The position numbers and the translations under genes are program-made. Shown one piece after another: positions 16,950-24,310 of a DNA stretch of 64,000 nucleotides (position 1 is its first letter; each line of letters opens with the position of its first letter). The notes below the pieces were generated by a model. The model did no database searches. It saw nothing but the letters and a program-made list of their open reading frames with translations, and was not told where the DNA came from. The stretch is taken from the NCBI GenBank assembly GCA_044867425.1, contig JBIOUX010000075.1, forward strand, positions 1 through 64,000. Reading direction: 5' to 3'. The DNA is from CAWBJP01 sp044867425. Its GTDB lineage: Bacteria; Actinomycetota; Acidimicrobiia; IMCC26256; BP-133.

Positions 16950-17522
16950 ATGCAGAAACGAATCGTGGTGGCGCTCGTGGTGTCCTGGGCGGCCATGGTG
17001 GCGAACCCGGCCGGCGCCGCCGTCACCCACGGACCGCCCTACGTCGCCGGCCCCAAGGGGGGCGACGCCCACACCCACGTCGACGCCGATCCCGCCACCG
17101 GAAGGATCTCGATCTTCCAGGACAACACCAGGCAGGCGGCGGCCGTCCACTGCGTGGGCGAAGGACCCTTCGCCGACCTGGAAGTCACCCACGTGGTGAC
17201 CGACCCGATCTCGTCGGTGAAGATCCACTACGCCGACGCCGTGATGACGGAGAACCCGGTCATCAACATCATCGTGGCCGGCTCGAAGAGCGGCTGGTTG
17301 GGCCACGGTCAGTCCCTCGGCCCGAAGCTGCGCGAGAGCGGAACGATCGACGTTCCCCTCCGGGGCGGCCCGGGAACGCCGGTGCCGGGCGAGACGCTCA
17401 CGGTCATCTTCGGCCTGCAGGTCCACGCCGGGTGCCTACCCCACCCCCTCCTGCTGGGCCTGGCCGGCAGCCGCCCGGTGGAAGGCGGCACGGCCCTCTT
17501 CCCGTCAGTGGAGCTCGACTAG
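16950..17522 (+). CDS. Secreted protein of unknown function
   Basis: 190 aa with a clear Sec signal peptide (MQKRIVVALVVSWAAMVANPAGA, cleavage after AGA) and a beta-rich mature domain with two Cys residues. ATG 16950 follows GGGAAAGGGGAAG. It lies between a Tat-type amidohydrolase and a cupredoxin, with gaps of 41 and 15 bp, suggesting an exported three-gene unit. I do not recognise the domain. Confidence 0.65.
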   Translation: MQKRIVVALVVSWAAMVANPAGAAVTHGPPYVAGPKGGDAHTHVDADPATGRISIFQDNTRQAAAVHCVGEGPFADLEVTHVVTDPISSVKIHYADAVMTENPVINIIVAGSKSGWLGHGQSLGPKLRESGTIDVPLRGGPGTPVPGETLTVIFGLQVHAGCLPHPLLLGLAGSRPVEGGTALFPSVELD

Positions 17523-17537
17523 CGCGAGGTGACCCCG

Positions 17538-18212
17538 ATGCCCAGGATCCATGCACCCGGACTGCTCAGCAGCATCGCCTTGGCAGGAGCGTTGGTCATG
17601 GCCCCGACCGTCCCGGCTGGCGCCCATCAGGTGACCTCCCCCCCTCGTCCGGCTGACGCCATCACCGGTCAGGAACATCCTGCCCGGGTCTTCGCCTTCT
17701 CCCTGCACTATGTCCCCTCCACCGTGACCATCCGCCAGGGGGAGAGCCTCACGTTCGGGAACTATGACCCCGTCTCCGGCGTCCCGGCCCACAGCCTCGA
17801 CGAGGTTGTTCCCGGCTGCACTGCGCCGCCCTACACCGGTCACGACTGCCGGTACCCCAGGTTCAGCAGCGGCCTCGTCGACCACGGCTACGTCCACCAC
17901 GTGAACGGGGTCGAATCGCTGCCGCCCGGGACGTACAGGTTCACCTGCCAGGTCCACCCCTTCATGAAGGGGAGGCTCATCGTCCGTTCAGGGCCGTCTC
18001 CGACGTTCCGTCCTCCGGGCCAGAGGCTGAAGACCAGATCGCGCCACTCGGTGAACGGCGCGGCGGGCACCAGATCGGCGTACGACGGGCCCGTGGGGGA
18101 CCCCGCCGAGCCCGCGTCGCCGGCGCCGCCCGATTCCCCGTCGGGTCCGACCAGCACCACCAGGAGATCGCCGGCTCCCCCCTCGAGCGGTGACGGGTCG
18201 AAGCCGGCTTGA
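17538..18212 (+). CDS. Secreted cupredoxin (type-1 copper protein) with run-on C-terminus
   Basis: The first about 150 residues are a signal peptide (cleavage near PAGAHQ) and a plastocyanin-like domain. The type-1 copper ligands are visible: a His in PAHSLDE, then Cys-x2-His-x4-Met in YRFTCQVHPFMKG. It should move electrons or bind copper outside the membrane. ATG 17538 sits 6 nt after an AGGTG. After GRLIVRS the frame runs on for about 75 Pro/Ser-rich residues that are antisense to the gene at 17888-18268, so the original stop may have been lost. Confidence 0.7.
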   Translation: MPRIHAPGLLSSIALAGALVMAPTVPAGAHQVTSPPRPADAITGQEHPARVFAFSLHYVPSTVTIRQGESLTFGNYDPVSGVPAHSLDEVVPGCTAPPYTGHDCRYPRFSSGLVDHGYVHHVNGVESLPPGTYRFTCQVHPFMKGRLIVRSGPSPTFRPPGQRLKTRSRHSVNGAAGTRSAYDGPVGDPAEPASPAPPDSPSGPTSTTRRSPAPPSSGDGSKPA

Positions 18213-18268
18213 CGCAGGGCGGCGAGGAGCTTGCCGGCATCACGACCGGCGACGAGCGCGCGGACCAT
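17888..18268 (-). CDS. Hypothetical protein convergent with, and antisense to, the cupredoxin gene
   Basis: 126 aa. It starts at ATG 18268 with an excellent AGGAGGTCGCCG Shine-Dalgarno. The first 90 residues look protein-like (ALVAGRDAGKLLAALRQAGF, then GDLLVVLVGPDG, a Gly-rich loop and FTEWRDLVFSLWPG). The last about 35 residues lie opposite the coding part of the copper domain and are probably a run-on past a lost stop. No family is recognised. The upstream neighbour is the atypical tRNA gene. Confidence 0.5.
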   Translation of the reverse strand: MVRALVAGRDAGKLLAALRQAGFDPSPLEGGAGDLLVVLVGPDGESGGAGDAGSAGSPTGPSYADLVPAAPFTEWRDLVFSLWPGGRNVGDGPERTMSLPFMKGWTWQVNLYVPGGSDSTPFTWWT

Positions 18269-18331
18269 CGGCGACCTCCTGTCGGGGTGGGACAGCCGCC
18301 CGCACTCCTTTCGAGAGCCGGGGGCTTGTGG

Positions 18332-18404
18332 TGGTGCGCCGGGGAGGAATCGAACCTCCGTCTTCCCGGGAAAGGACCGGGTGCTCTCGCTGAGCTACCG
18401 ACGC
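18332..18404 (-). tRNA. Atypical tRNA gene, apparent anticodon CUU (Lys box), encoded CCA
   Basis: A 73-nt cloverleaf can be drawn on the minus strand. A 7-bp acceptor pairs GCGTCGG with CCGGCGC (one G-T). The D stem is GCTC/GAGC, the anticodon stem CCCGG/CCGGG around loop TCCTTTC, the variable loop AAGAC, and the T stem GGAGG/CCTCC with loop TTCGATT. Discriminator A and an encoded CCA follow. Two features are abnormal. The D loop is only AGCGA and lacks the G18-G19 pair, and position 33 is C instead of U. It may be a specialised or decaying tRNA. Confidence 0.6.
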
Positions 18405-18536
18405 TGGATGCTTTGCAGCCTGCGACGGTCATCGTGAACCAACGATGAGATCGCGGGGCCGGCGCGCCCAGAGGCCGGGAAGCCGGGCGATCCGGCTGTC
18501 ATCCTCATCTCATGTTCGGGGACCGATCCTCTGGTG

Positions 18537-19220
18537 ATGGACGTCGGCCCGTTCGAGCTTCTCGTCGTTCTGGCGGTGGCGCTGCTGTTCTTCGGCCCGT
18601 CCCGCCTTCCTGGCCTGGCGCGCAGCCTTGGTGAGGCGCTCGGGGAGTGGCGCAAGGCGATGGGCGGCGGCGAGGACAGCGCCGGGCGGGAGTCGACGGG
18701 CTGGCCGTCATCCCACCTCCCCGCCGAGGATGGCGTCGTCGGGCAGGCGACGGTTGCGCTGCCGGTGGCGCAGGAGATGGGCCACCGTGAGCGACAGGGT
18801 GAGCCCCGTCATCTCCCACTGGTGATCGGTGACGAAACCGAGGGTGGCATCGAGCGGGCCGGACAGGACCTCGCCCAACCACAGGGTGAAGCAGATCCGG
18901 AGCAGGAAGCCGACGGCCGTGAGCCCGAGGACGACCAGCAGCGGCATGCCCACGTCGCCGGCCAGGAAGGGGGTCAGCCCGTCGGGGAAGGCGACCATCA
19001 CCGGCATCCGGCGCCGGTCGAACCAGCGCTCGATGGCCCGCATCATCCGCCCGATCCGCCGGAACCGGCGATCGAACCAGCCGAGCACGCCGGTCCCGTG
19101 CAACGCTCCGAGCCGATGGATGACGGGCACGGTCAGCACCCGCCGGGTGAGGGCCACCGCCACCAGCGGCACCGTGCCCACGGTCCGGCTGACCAGGAGC
19201 ACGTAGCGGGCCCGGGGTGA
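18537..19220 (+). CDS. tatA: TatA/TatB-like twin-arginine translocase component with run-on C-terminus
   Basis: Residues 1-42 match TatA: a short N-terminus, hydrophobic helix (ELLVVLAVALLFFG), the FG-P hinge (FFGPSRLPGLARSLGE) and an amphipathic helix ending LGEWRKAM. TatA proteins are normally 60-90 aa. This frame runs 227 aa, and everything from about residue 57 is antisense to the membrane-protein gene at 18708-19406, so the real protein probably ended sooner before a lost stop or frameshift. ATG 18537 is used; GTG 18534 directly precedes it. It would be one of several Tat pores serving the SRRD-type exported enzymes here. Confidence 0.6.
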   Translation: MDVGPFELLVVLAVALLFFGPSRLPGLARSLGEALGEWRKAMGGGEDSAGRESTGWPSSHLPAEDGVVGQATVALPVAQEMGHRERQGEPRHLPLVIGDETEGGIERAGQDLAQPQGEADPEQEADGREPEDDQQRHAHVAGQEGGQPVGEGDHHRHPAPVEPALDGPHHPPDPPEPAIEPAEHAGPVQRSEPMDDGHGQHPPGEGHRHQRHRAHGPADQEHVAGPG

Positions 19221-19406
19221 CAGGAACACCAACAGCAGCGGCGCGCCGACCACCAGGGCCGGGGCCGTGGCGTCGGCCACCTTGTTGGCCACGGCCAGGA
19301 CGACGAGTAGGGCGATGCATCCCCCCGTCACCCGGCGACGACGGGTGCCCTCCGGACCTGCGCCGGACGGCGACTCCTGCCCCCACGAGCCGGGGGGGAA
19401 TCGCAC
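18708..19406 (-). CDS. DedA/VTT-like integral membrane protein
   Basis: 232 aa with four or five hydrophobic segments (for example ALLVVLAVANKVADATA and LVVGAPLLLVFLSPRARYVL) and a central Arg-rich cytosolic loop. The SPRARYVLLVSRTVGTVPLV pattern resembles actinobacterial DedA-related proteins, a family linked to lipid scrambling and envelope stress; this is a weak assignment. GTG 19406 is chosen for the GGGGAGGG Shine-Dalgarno; GTG 19331 is the alternative. It lies 10 bp after the ABC ATPase gene, in an operon with it and the P450. Confidence 0.6.
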   Translation of the reverse strand: MRFPPGSWGQESPSGAGPEGTRRRRVTGGCIALLVVLAVANKVADATAPALVVGAPLLLVFLSPRARYVLLVSRTVGTVPLVAVALTRRVLTVPVIHRLGALHGTGVLGWFDRRFRRIGRMMRAIERWFDRRRMPVMVAFPDGLTPFLAGDVGMPLLVVLGLTAVGFLLRICFTLWLGEVLSGPLDATLGFVTDHQWEMTGLTLSLTVAHLLRHRQRNRRLPDDAILGGEVG

Positions 19407-19416
19407 GTGCCCTCCC

Positions 19417-20028
19417 CTATCGCCGATGGGCAGCCATGAAGCGGCGTGCCGCGCCGAGCTCGTCGCCGCCGCCCAGGTCGATCGACTGACCGGTGAGTTG
19501 CACGAAGGCATCGCCGAGCGTCGGACGGCCCACCGCCGCCGCCACCCCGGCCGGAGTGTCGAGGGCGACGATCACCCCTTGGTCGACGATGGCGACGCGG
19601 TCGGCCTGCTCCGCCTCCTGGGGGGTGCCGGCGCTGTAGACGATCGTGACTCCCTCGGCCCGGAGACGGGCCGCCTCGACGGAGAGGGCGTCGCCCGGCT
19701 CGTCCACCAACAGCACGTCGGGAAGGTGGAAGCGCGCCCGCATCAGCGGCTGGCCCGGGTACACCAGGCGGGCCCGGCGCTGCACCGCCCGAGGGCGTTC
19801 CACGACGTCGTAGCCCGCCACGGTGGCATGTCCTCCGGTGGGCGGGACCAGACTGGACAGCATCCGGAGGATGGTCGACTTCCCCGCCCCGTTCGGGCCG
19901 AGGAGGGCGAACACCTCACCCCGAGCCACCTCGAAGCTCACGCCCCGGACCGCTTCGATCAGACCGAACCGGCGGCTCAGGTTGGCAGCGGTGACGGCAG
20001 GCAGGTCGTTCCGGCGGAGGCCCCTCAT
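19417..20028 (-). CDS. ABC transporter ATPase lacking the helical/signature region (probably defective)
   Basis: 203 aa, DrrA-like (family about 300 aa). Walker A is intact (GPNGAGKST) and a Walker B-like LPDVLLVDEP is present. However, the sequence jumps from the Q-loop area (LVYPGQPLMRARF) straight to Walker B. The helical subdomain and the LSGGQ signature, about 60-70 residues, are missing, and the D-loop region is altered. Without the signature it should not hydrolyse ATP normally. No partner permease is adjacent; the neighbours are a P450 (9 bp upstream) and a DedA-like protein. Confidence 0.65.
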   Translation of the reverse strand: MRGLRRNDLPAVTAANLSRRFGLIEAVRGVSFEVARGEVFALLGPNGAGKSTILRMLSSLVPPTGGHATVAGYDVVERPRAVQRRARLVYPGQPLMRARFHLPDVLLVDEPGDALSVEAARLRAEGVTIVYSAGTPQEAEQADRVAIVDQGVIVALDTPAGVAAAVGRPTLGDAFVQLTGQSIDLGGGDELGAARRFMAAHRR

Positions 20029-20037
20029 CGGCGTGGC

Positions 20038-21285
20038 CTAGCGGGGATGCACCCGGACGGACAGCGACCGCACCCCGCGCAGGAACGAGTAGGCCCGGGG
20101 CGGGTCGTCATCGAGCAGATCGATGCCGGCGAACCGTTCCCGCAGGCGGGCAAAGGTGATCTCGGATTCCATGCGCGCCAGCGGGGCGCCCAGGCAGTGG
20201 TGGATCCCCCACCCGAACGTGAGCGGCTGACTCTGGGCTCGGTCCACGGCGAAGCGGTCCGGCTCGGGGAACCACCCCGGGTCCCGGTTGCCCGCCGACA
20301 GCAGGGCGACCACGTGATCACCCCGCTCGAGAGGGACGCCCTCGACCTCGGTCGGTTCGAGCACGTCGCGCAGCACGAAGGGCACGGGGCTGTCGTAGCG
20401 GAGGATCTCCTCCATGGCAGAGCCGATGAGCGAGCCGTCGGCCCACAGCCGGGCCATCTCGGCCGGGTGGCGCAGCAGGGCCAGCAGGCCGTTGCCGATG
20501 ACGTTGGTGGTGGTGACGAACCCGGCGAAGAACAGGAGGAAGACGGTCGACATCAGCTCCGACTCGGACAGGCGCCCGTCGTCCTCGTCGCGCACGGCGA
20601 TGAGCGCCGAGAGCAGGTCGTCTTCGGGCTCAGCCCGGCGGGCGGCGATCAGGTCGTTGAAGAACACCTCGAGCTCGTCGAAGTTCCGTTCCGCCTTGGC
20701 GATCTCCTCCTCGGTGGCGTCGGGCCGGTCGGCCAGCATCCCCTCGGTGATGAGCGGCCGGAACCGGTCCCGCTCGCCCGCGGGCACCCCCACCAGCTCC
20801 CCGATGACCGTGACGGGAAGGGGGAAGGCCAGGGCGGTCATCACGTCGACCTCGCCCTCCTCGGCCATCTGGTCCAAGCGCTCGTCGACCAGCCCCACCA
20901 CCCGATCCCGGAGCTCGTCGACCCGGGGCGTGGTGAACGCCCGGCTGACCAGCCGGCGGAGGCGGGTGTGGTCGGGCGGATTCTCCGTCACCATGGAGAA
21001 CCCCCGCTGCCGCCGCTTCTCCATCCGGCGGCGCATCCGCTCCCGCTGGGCGTCGGTCATCCCGGGCCGGCGGAACATCTTCTCCTCGTCATGCCCGAGG
21101 CGCGGGTCGAGGAGCACCTGGCGGCAGGTCTCGTACCGGCAGGCGTACCACATCCCGTCGTCCGCCCAGCGGTGAAATGGCGCCAGGTCATGGAGCGCCC
21201 GGTACAGGGGGTAGGGATCCCGCCTGCCTTCCTCCCGCGTCAACAGCTCCCGCAGGACATCGTCGGCGGTGATCGTCATGGCCAT
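20038..21285 (-). CDS. Cytochrome P450
   Basis: 415-aa soluble bacterial P450 monooxygenase. The heme-binding loop is FGWGIHHCLG with Cys364. The I-helix is FFAGFVTTTN, where a Phe-Val pair replaces the usual acid before the conserved Thr. The K-helix has EILR, and a PDRF meander is present. The substrate is unknown. ATG 21285 follows GAGGGG by about 9 nt, and ATG 21279 is equally possible. A good promoter sits at 21335-21363. It heads an operon with the defective ABC ATPase and the DedA-like gene; no ferredoxin gene is adjacent. Confidence 0.93.
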   Translation of the reverse strand: MAMTITADDVLRELLTREEGRRDPYPLYRALHDLAPFHRWADDGMWYACRYETCRQVLLDPRLGHDEEKMFRRPGMTDAQRERMRRRMEKRRQRGFSMVTENPPDHTRLRRLVSRAFTTPRVDELRDRVVGLVDERLDQMAEEGEVDVMTALAFPLPVTVIGELVGVPAGERDRFRPLITEGMLADRPDATEEEIAKAERNFDELEVFFNDLIAARRAEPEDDLLSALIAVRDEDDGRLSESELMSTVFLLFFAGFVTTTNVIGNGLLALLRHPAEMARLWADGSLIGSAMEEILRYDSPVPFVLRDVLEPTEVEGVPLERGDHVVALLSAGNRDPGWFPEPDRFAVDRAQSQPLTFGWGIHHCLGAPLARMESEITFARLRERFAGIDLLDDDPPRAYSFLRGVRSLSVRVHPR

Positions 21286-21334
21286 GTCTGCCGTCCCCTC
21301 AGCACTACGGCGACCCAATCGGACATTCTTCCCG

Positions 21335-21363
21335 AACCTACCGTTTGATGACACTCAGTGCAA
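21335..21363 (-). promoter_or_regulatory. Promoter of the P450 operon
   Basis: On the minus strand: TTGCAC (21358-21363), a 17-bp spacer, TAGGTT (21335-21340). Predicted start near 21328, leader about 40 nt. Confidence 0.6.
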
Positions 21364-21407
21364 GGAGTCACCGCGAGACAGGTCGAGTCCGACTTTCCCG
21401 GTGAGGG

Positions 21408-21917
21408 TCAGGTGGGCCGGCCCGGCCGCCAGAAGCCGGCCAGCAGCAGGGCGGCGCCTCCCCCGCCGGCCCCCAACCCGATGATCATGCCGGTCCAGCC
21501 GGGCGGATCGGCGATGCCGGCGGCGTGGTCGATCGACCACGCCCCCGGCCCCAGCACGGCCAGGGCCAGACCGAGGACGGTGAGGACCATCACGTACTCC
21601 CATCCCTCGCCGGGCCGGAAGATGAAGAAGCCCTTCTTCAGGTGGTTGGTGATCCAGGCCACCACCATGACCCCCACGACGCCGGCGCCGGCGAAGGGCG
21701 TGAGGAGGCCCACGACCAGGAGTGCGCCGGAGCCGATCTCGGTGAGGCTGGCCAGCCAGGCATGGAGCACGCCCGGTCGCATCCCCAGGCTCTCGACCCA
21801 GCGGGCCGTGCCCGGGATGCGCCCCCCGCCGAAGACATGATTGAGTCCGTGCGCCAGGAACACCGCCCCGAGCGCCACTCGCAGCCCGAGCAGGGCGAGG
21901 TTCGTGGGTTCGGACAC
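21408..21917 (-). CDS. DoxX-family membrane protein
   Basis: 169 aa with four transmembrane helices. The DoxX pattern is LRVALGAVFLAHGLNHVFGG at the start, then GSGALLVVGLLTPFAGAGV and the ITNHLKKGFFIF loop. Family members act with thiol or redox enzymes at the membrane. GTG 21917 begins 6 nt after a CAGACT hexamer, another leaderless-like start. It lies 60 bp after the SDR gene on the same strand. Confidence 0.85.
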   Translation of the reverse strand: MSEPTNLALLGLRVALGAVFLAHGLNHVFGGGRIPGTARWVESLGMRPGVLHAWLASLTEIGSGALLVVGLLTPFAGAGVVGVMVVAWITNHLKKGFFIFRPGEGWEYVMVLTVLGLALAVLGPGAWSIDHAAGIADPPGWTGMIIGLGAGGGGAALLLAGFWRPGRPT

Positions 21918-21977
21918 GGGGCCAGTCTGGCCGACCCGGTCTCCGGACCGGCGAATGCGGCCACCCGGCTCAACCGG

Positions 21978-22811
21978 TCAGGCCAGGGCCTGCCGCACGA
22001 GCTGTCCGCTCACGTCGCGCAGGCGGCGGCGGGCGTCGGCGTCGTAGGCCTGGGGGTGGGCCCGGGCGTCCCGGAGCCGGTTGAAGAACCGGCCCGTGAC
22101 ACCATCCAGCTCGGGGGCGGTGATGAGGCGGAGCGTCGCCTCCGCCCCTTCCTCGATCGTGCTCATCGGCTCGCCCCCGGCCCCACGAACCATGGCCGTG
22201 TCCATGAAGGTCGCCGGGTGCAGGGAGTTGACAGTCACCCCCCGGTGGCGGAGCTCTTCGGCCAGGTCGAAGGTGAACATGATCTGAGCAAGCTTGCTCT
22301 GCCGGTAGGCGTCCACCCCCACGTAGGTGCCCTCCAGCATGAGGTCGGCGAAGTCGATCGGGTGCTGGCCCAGCGAGGCAACGTTGACGATCCGGGCCGG
22401 GGCCGACGCCACCAGGCACGGCAGCAGCCGGCGGGTCAGGTGGCAGCCGGCGAGGTAGTTGACGGCGAAGCGCAGCTCGTAGCCGTCGGCCGAGAGCTCC
22501 CGGCCCCCTCCCGGGGCGCCGAAGCCGACGCCGGCGTTGTTGACGAGCACGTCGAGCCGGTCGATCCGGTCGAGCAGCTCGGTCGCCATCCGCTCGACCT
22601 GATGGAGGTCGGCGAGATCGGCGACGGCGGTGAGCACCCGGGCCGGGCCGGCGGACGCCGCGATCTCGGCCCGGACCTCCTCGAGCTTGGCCTCGTTGCG
22701 CCCGTGGGCGATCACGGTCGCGCCGGCAACGGCCAGCACCCGTACCAAATGGCGGCCCAGACCCGCGCTGGCCCCGGTCACGAGGATGGTCTGCTCGTTC
22801 AGGGGACGCAC
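21978..22811 (-). CDS. Short-chain dehydrogenase/reductase (SDR), retinol-dehydrogenase-like
   Basis: 277-aa classical SDR. The NAD(P) motif is TGASAGLG, NNAG follows at the end of beta-4, the catalytic Tyr-Lys is YRQSK, and a Ser sits in NVASLG. The long C-terminal part (TMARFF-type TGRFFNRLRDA) resembles retinol dehydrogenase/WW-oxidoreductase-like SDRs. The GTG start at 22811 is 12 bp downstream of the MerR-type gene, so the two form an operon. A His in APRTIVNVASLGQHP replaces the usual following residue; the substrate is not predictable. Confidence 0.88.
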   Translation of the reverse strand: MRPLNEQTILVTGASAGLGRHLVRVLAVAGATVIAHGRNEAKLEEVRAEIAASAGPARVLTAVADLADLHQVERMATELLDRIDRLDVLVNNAGVGFGAPGGGRELSADGYELRFAVNYLAGCHLTRRLLPCLVASAPARIVNVASLGQHPIDFADLMLEGTYVGVDAYRQSKLAQIMFTFDLAEELRHRGVTVNSLHPATFMDTAMVRGAGGEPMSTIEEGAEATLRLITAPELDGVTGRFFNRLRDARAHPQAYDADARRRLRDVSGQLVRQALA

Positions 22812-22823
22812 CCACCCACGCCC

Positions 22824-23222
22824 TCAGGCCGGGCCGATGAGGTGGCAGATGCGCCGGGGATCGCAGTCGGCCGGGTCGAGGCCTTCGGCTCGCTCGACCA
22901 GGCGGTGCAGTTCGCCTCGGAGCGTGCGGAGCTCGGCGATCCGCCGGTCGAGGTCTGCGGATCGGGCTCGGAGCAGGTCGAGGACATGGCCGCACGGGGG
23001 GTGGCCGCCGTCCCGGAGAGCCAGGATGCTGCGGATCTCGCCGAGGGTCAGCCCCACCGCCTGGGCGGCGCGCACGAAGGCCATGCGGTCGAGGGCGGAG
23101 CTGTCGTAGTCCCGGTAGCCTGCGGAGGAACGCGGCGGTGGACGCACCAATCCGATCTCTTCGTAATAGCGGATGGTCTTGGTCGAGACGCCGGATCGCG
23201 ACGCCAGCTCTCCGATGCGCAT
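22824..23222 (-). CDS. MerR-family regulator, heavy-metal type
   Basis: 132 aa. The MerR winged HTH is GELASRSGVSTKTIRYYEEIGLV, followed by a dimerisation helix. Metal-site cysteines lie in HPPCGH and in the C-terminal CDPRRIC loop, the arrangement seen in CadR/ZntR/MerR-type sensors. ATG 23222. It diverges from the thioredoxin-like/MerB pair, and the gap contains a textbook MerR promoter with a 19-20-bp spacer. It should therefore activate that pair and regulate itself. The inducer is probably Hg(II), organomercury or another thiophilic metal. Confidence 0.88.
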   Translation of the reverse strand: MRIGELASRSGVSTKTIRYYEEIGLVRPPPRSSAGYRDYDSSALDRMAFVRAAQAVGLTLGEIRSILALRDGGHPPCGHVLDLLRARSADLDRRIAELRTLRGELHRLVERAEGLDPADCDPRRICHLIGPA

Positions 23223-23229
23223 GTTGGTC

Positions 23230-23261
23230 TTGACCTTCCAGTGCCCTGGAAGCCTTAGGGT
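23230..23261 (+). promoter_or_regulatory. MerR-type promoter/operator of the merB unit
   Basis: TTGACC (23230-23235), an over-long 19-bp spacer and TTAGGG (23255-23260). The inverted repeat CTTCCAG-N4-CTGGAAG (23235-23252) fills the spacer. A 19-20-bp spacer with a central palindrome is diagnostic of promoters that MerR proteins untwist. The first codon of the downstream gene is 11 nt after the -10. Confidence 0.75.
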
Positions 23262-23271
23262 ACCGTCAGTG

Positions 23272-23583
23272 GTGATCGACCTGCTCTTCGTTCGGGACTG
23301 TCCCCACCGCGTGCTGGCCCGCAGCCACGTCGATCTCGCCCTGGCTCGCACGCGCTTCCCGGCCGTGATCCGGGAGCGGGAGGTCCACTCGACCGAAGAG
23401 GCCGCCCGTCTGGGGATGCGGGGTTCGCCGACCATCCTGATCGACGGGCAGGATCCCCTCGCCCCGCCCGACGAGCCGGCCACTCTGTCCTGCCGGCTCT
23501 CTGGGAGCGCAGGCACCCTCACCGCGGTCCCCAGCGTGGATCAGCTCGTCGAGGCGCTCAGAGGACCGCGGGAGAGGCCGTGA
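23272..23583 (+). CDS. Thioredoxin-like protein paired with MerB
   Basis: 103 aa. The fold is thioredoxin-like, with a single Cys in the active-site position (FVRDCPHRVLAR), a cis-Pro region RGSPTILIDGQDP and a later CRLSGSAG. Such proteins are common partners of MerB in actinobacteria and may deliver or accept thiol-bound mercury. GTG 23272 lies close to the expected transcription start. The stop overlaps merB (GTGA), so the two are translationally coupled. Confidence 0.7.
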   Translation: MIDLLFVRDCPHRVLARSHVDLALARTRFPAVIREREVHSTEEAARLGMRGSPTILIDGQDPLAPPDEPATLSCRLSGSAGTLTAVPSVDQLVEALRGPRERP

Positions 23584-24233
23584 CGGCTGAGCTCGACCTG
23601 TTCGACGACGCCGGCTTCGAGGGCCCGGTCGTCGAGGCCGTCCGGCGCATCGGCGTCGCCGGTTTCCAAGCGCTGTGGTCAGGACGCCGGGTCACCCTCG
23701 CCGACCTGCTCGGTGACGACGCCGCCGTGACTGCGGCCATCGAGCATCTCCGGGCCCGGGGCCGGATCGAGCTGTCCGACGATGGCTGCCTCGTCGCCGT
23801 GCACGGCCTCGCCCGCCGGCCGACCCGGCACCGGATCGAGTACGCCGGCGGCATCGTGAACACCTGGTGCGCCCTGGATGCCATCGGCATCCCGGCGGCG
23901 CTGGGCATCGACGCCCTCGCCCGAACGCAGTGCCCGACCTGCGGTGCCGGCCTGACGGTGACGCTCACCCGGGGCCGGGCCCAGGGCCCTCCTGGTGCGG
24001 TGCTGTGGTACCCGGAGGTCCATCGCGGGCATCTCGTCGATGACTTCTGCTCCAAGGCCAACCTCTTCTGTGCCCTCGACCACCTGGAACCGTGGGTCGG
24101 CGGCCGTGCGGTGACGGGCACCGTGCTGACCATCGACGAGGTGGCCGAGCTGGGCCGGGACGCTTGGGCCGAGGTGGCCGGCGACCCCGATGGGGTCGGC
24201 GGGTCAGGGGTGGGAACCGAGTTCGGCGGCTGA
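23580..24233 (+). CDS. merB: Alkylmercury (organomercurial) lyase
   Basis: 217-aa MerB. It cleaves the carbon-mercury bond in organomercurials by protonolysis. The catalytic residues correspond well: Cys97 and Asp100 (TWCALD) and Cys157 (DDFCSKANLFC), matching Cys96/Asp99/Cys159 of the enterobacterial enzyme; Cys164 may assist. An N-terminal winged-helix-like domain precedes them. An extra CPTC pair at 118-121 may bind metal. The GTG start overlaps the preceding gene. No merA or merT/P lies in this window, so the released Hg(II) must be handled elsewhere. Confidence 0.9.
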   Translation: MTAELDLFDDAGFEGPVVEAVRRIGVAGFQALWSGRRVTLADLLGDDAAVTAAIEHLRARGRIELSDDGCLVAVHGLARRPTRHRIEYAGGIVNTWCALDAIGIPAALGIDALARTQCPTCGAGLTVTLTRGRAQGPPGAVLWYPEVHRGHLVDDFCSKANLFCALDHLEPWVGGRAVTGTVLTIDEVAELGRDAWAEVAGDPDGVGGSGVGTEFGG

Positions 24234-24310
24234 CCGGCCGCCTCGCTGCCGGAGCCACTCGACCAGCTCGTGGGCCTCGCTGACGCTCAACCTTCCCCTC
24301 ACGGTAAGGG

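Noticed and set aside
24204..24310. Short minus-strand frame between merB and vapC (VRGRLSVSEAHELVEWLRQR)
   Set aside because: It overlaps the end of merB, has no start signal and matches no family; probably chance or a tiny remnant.
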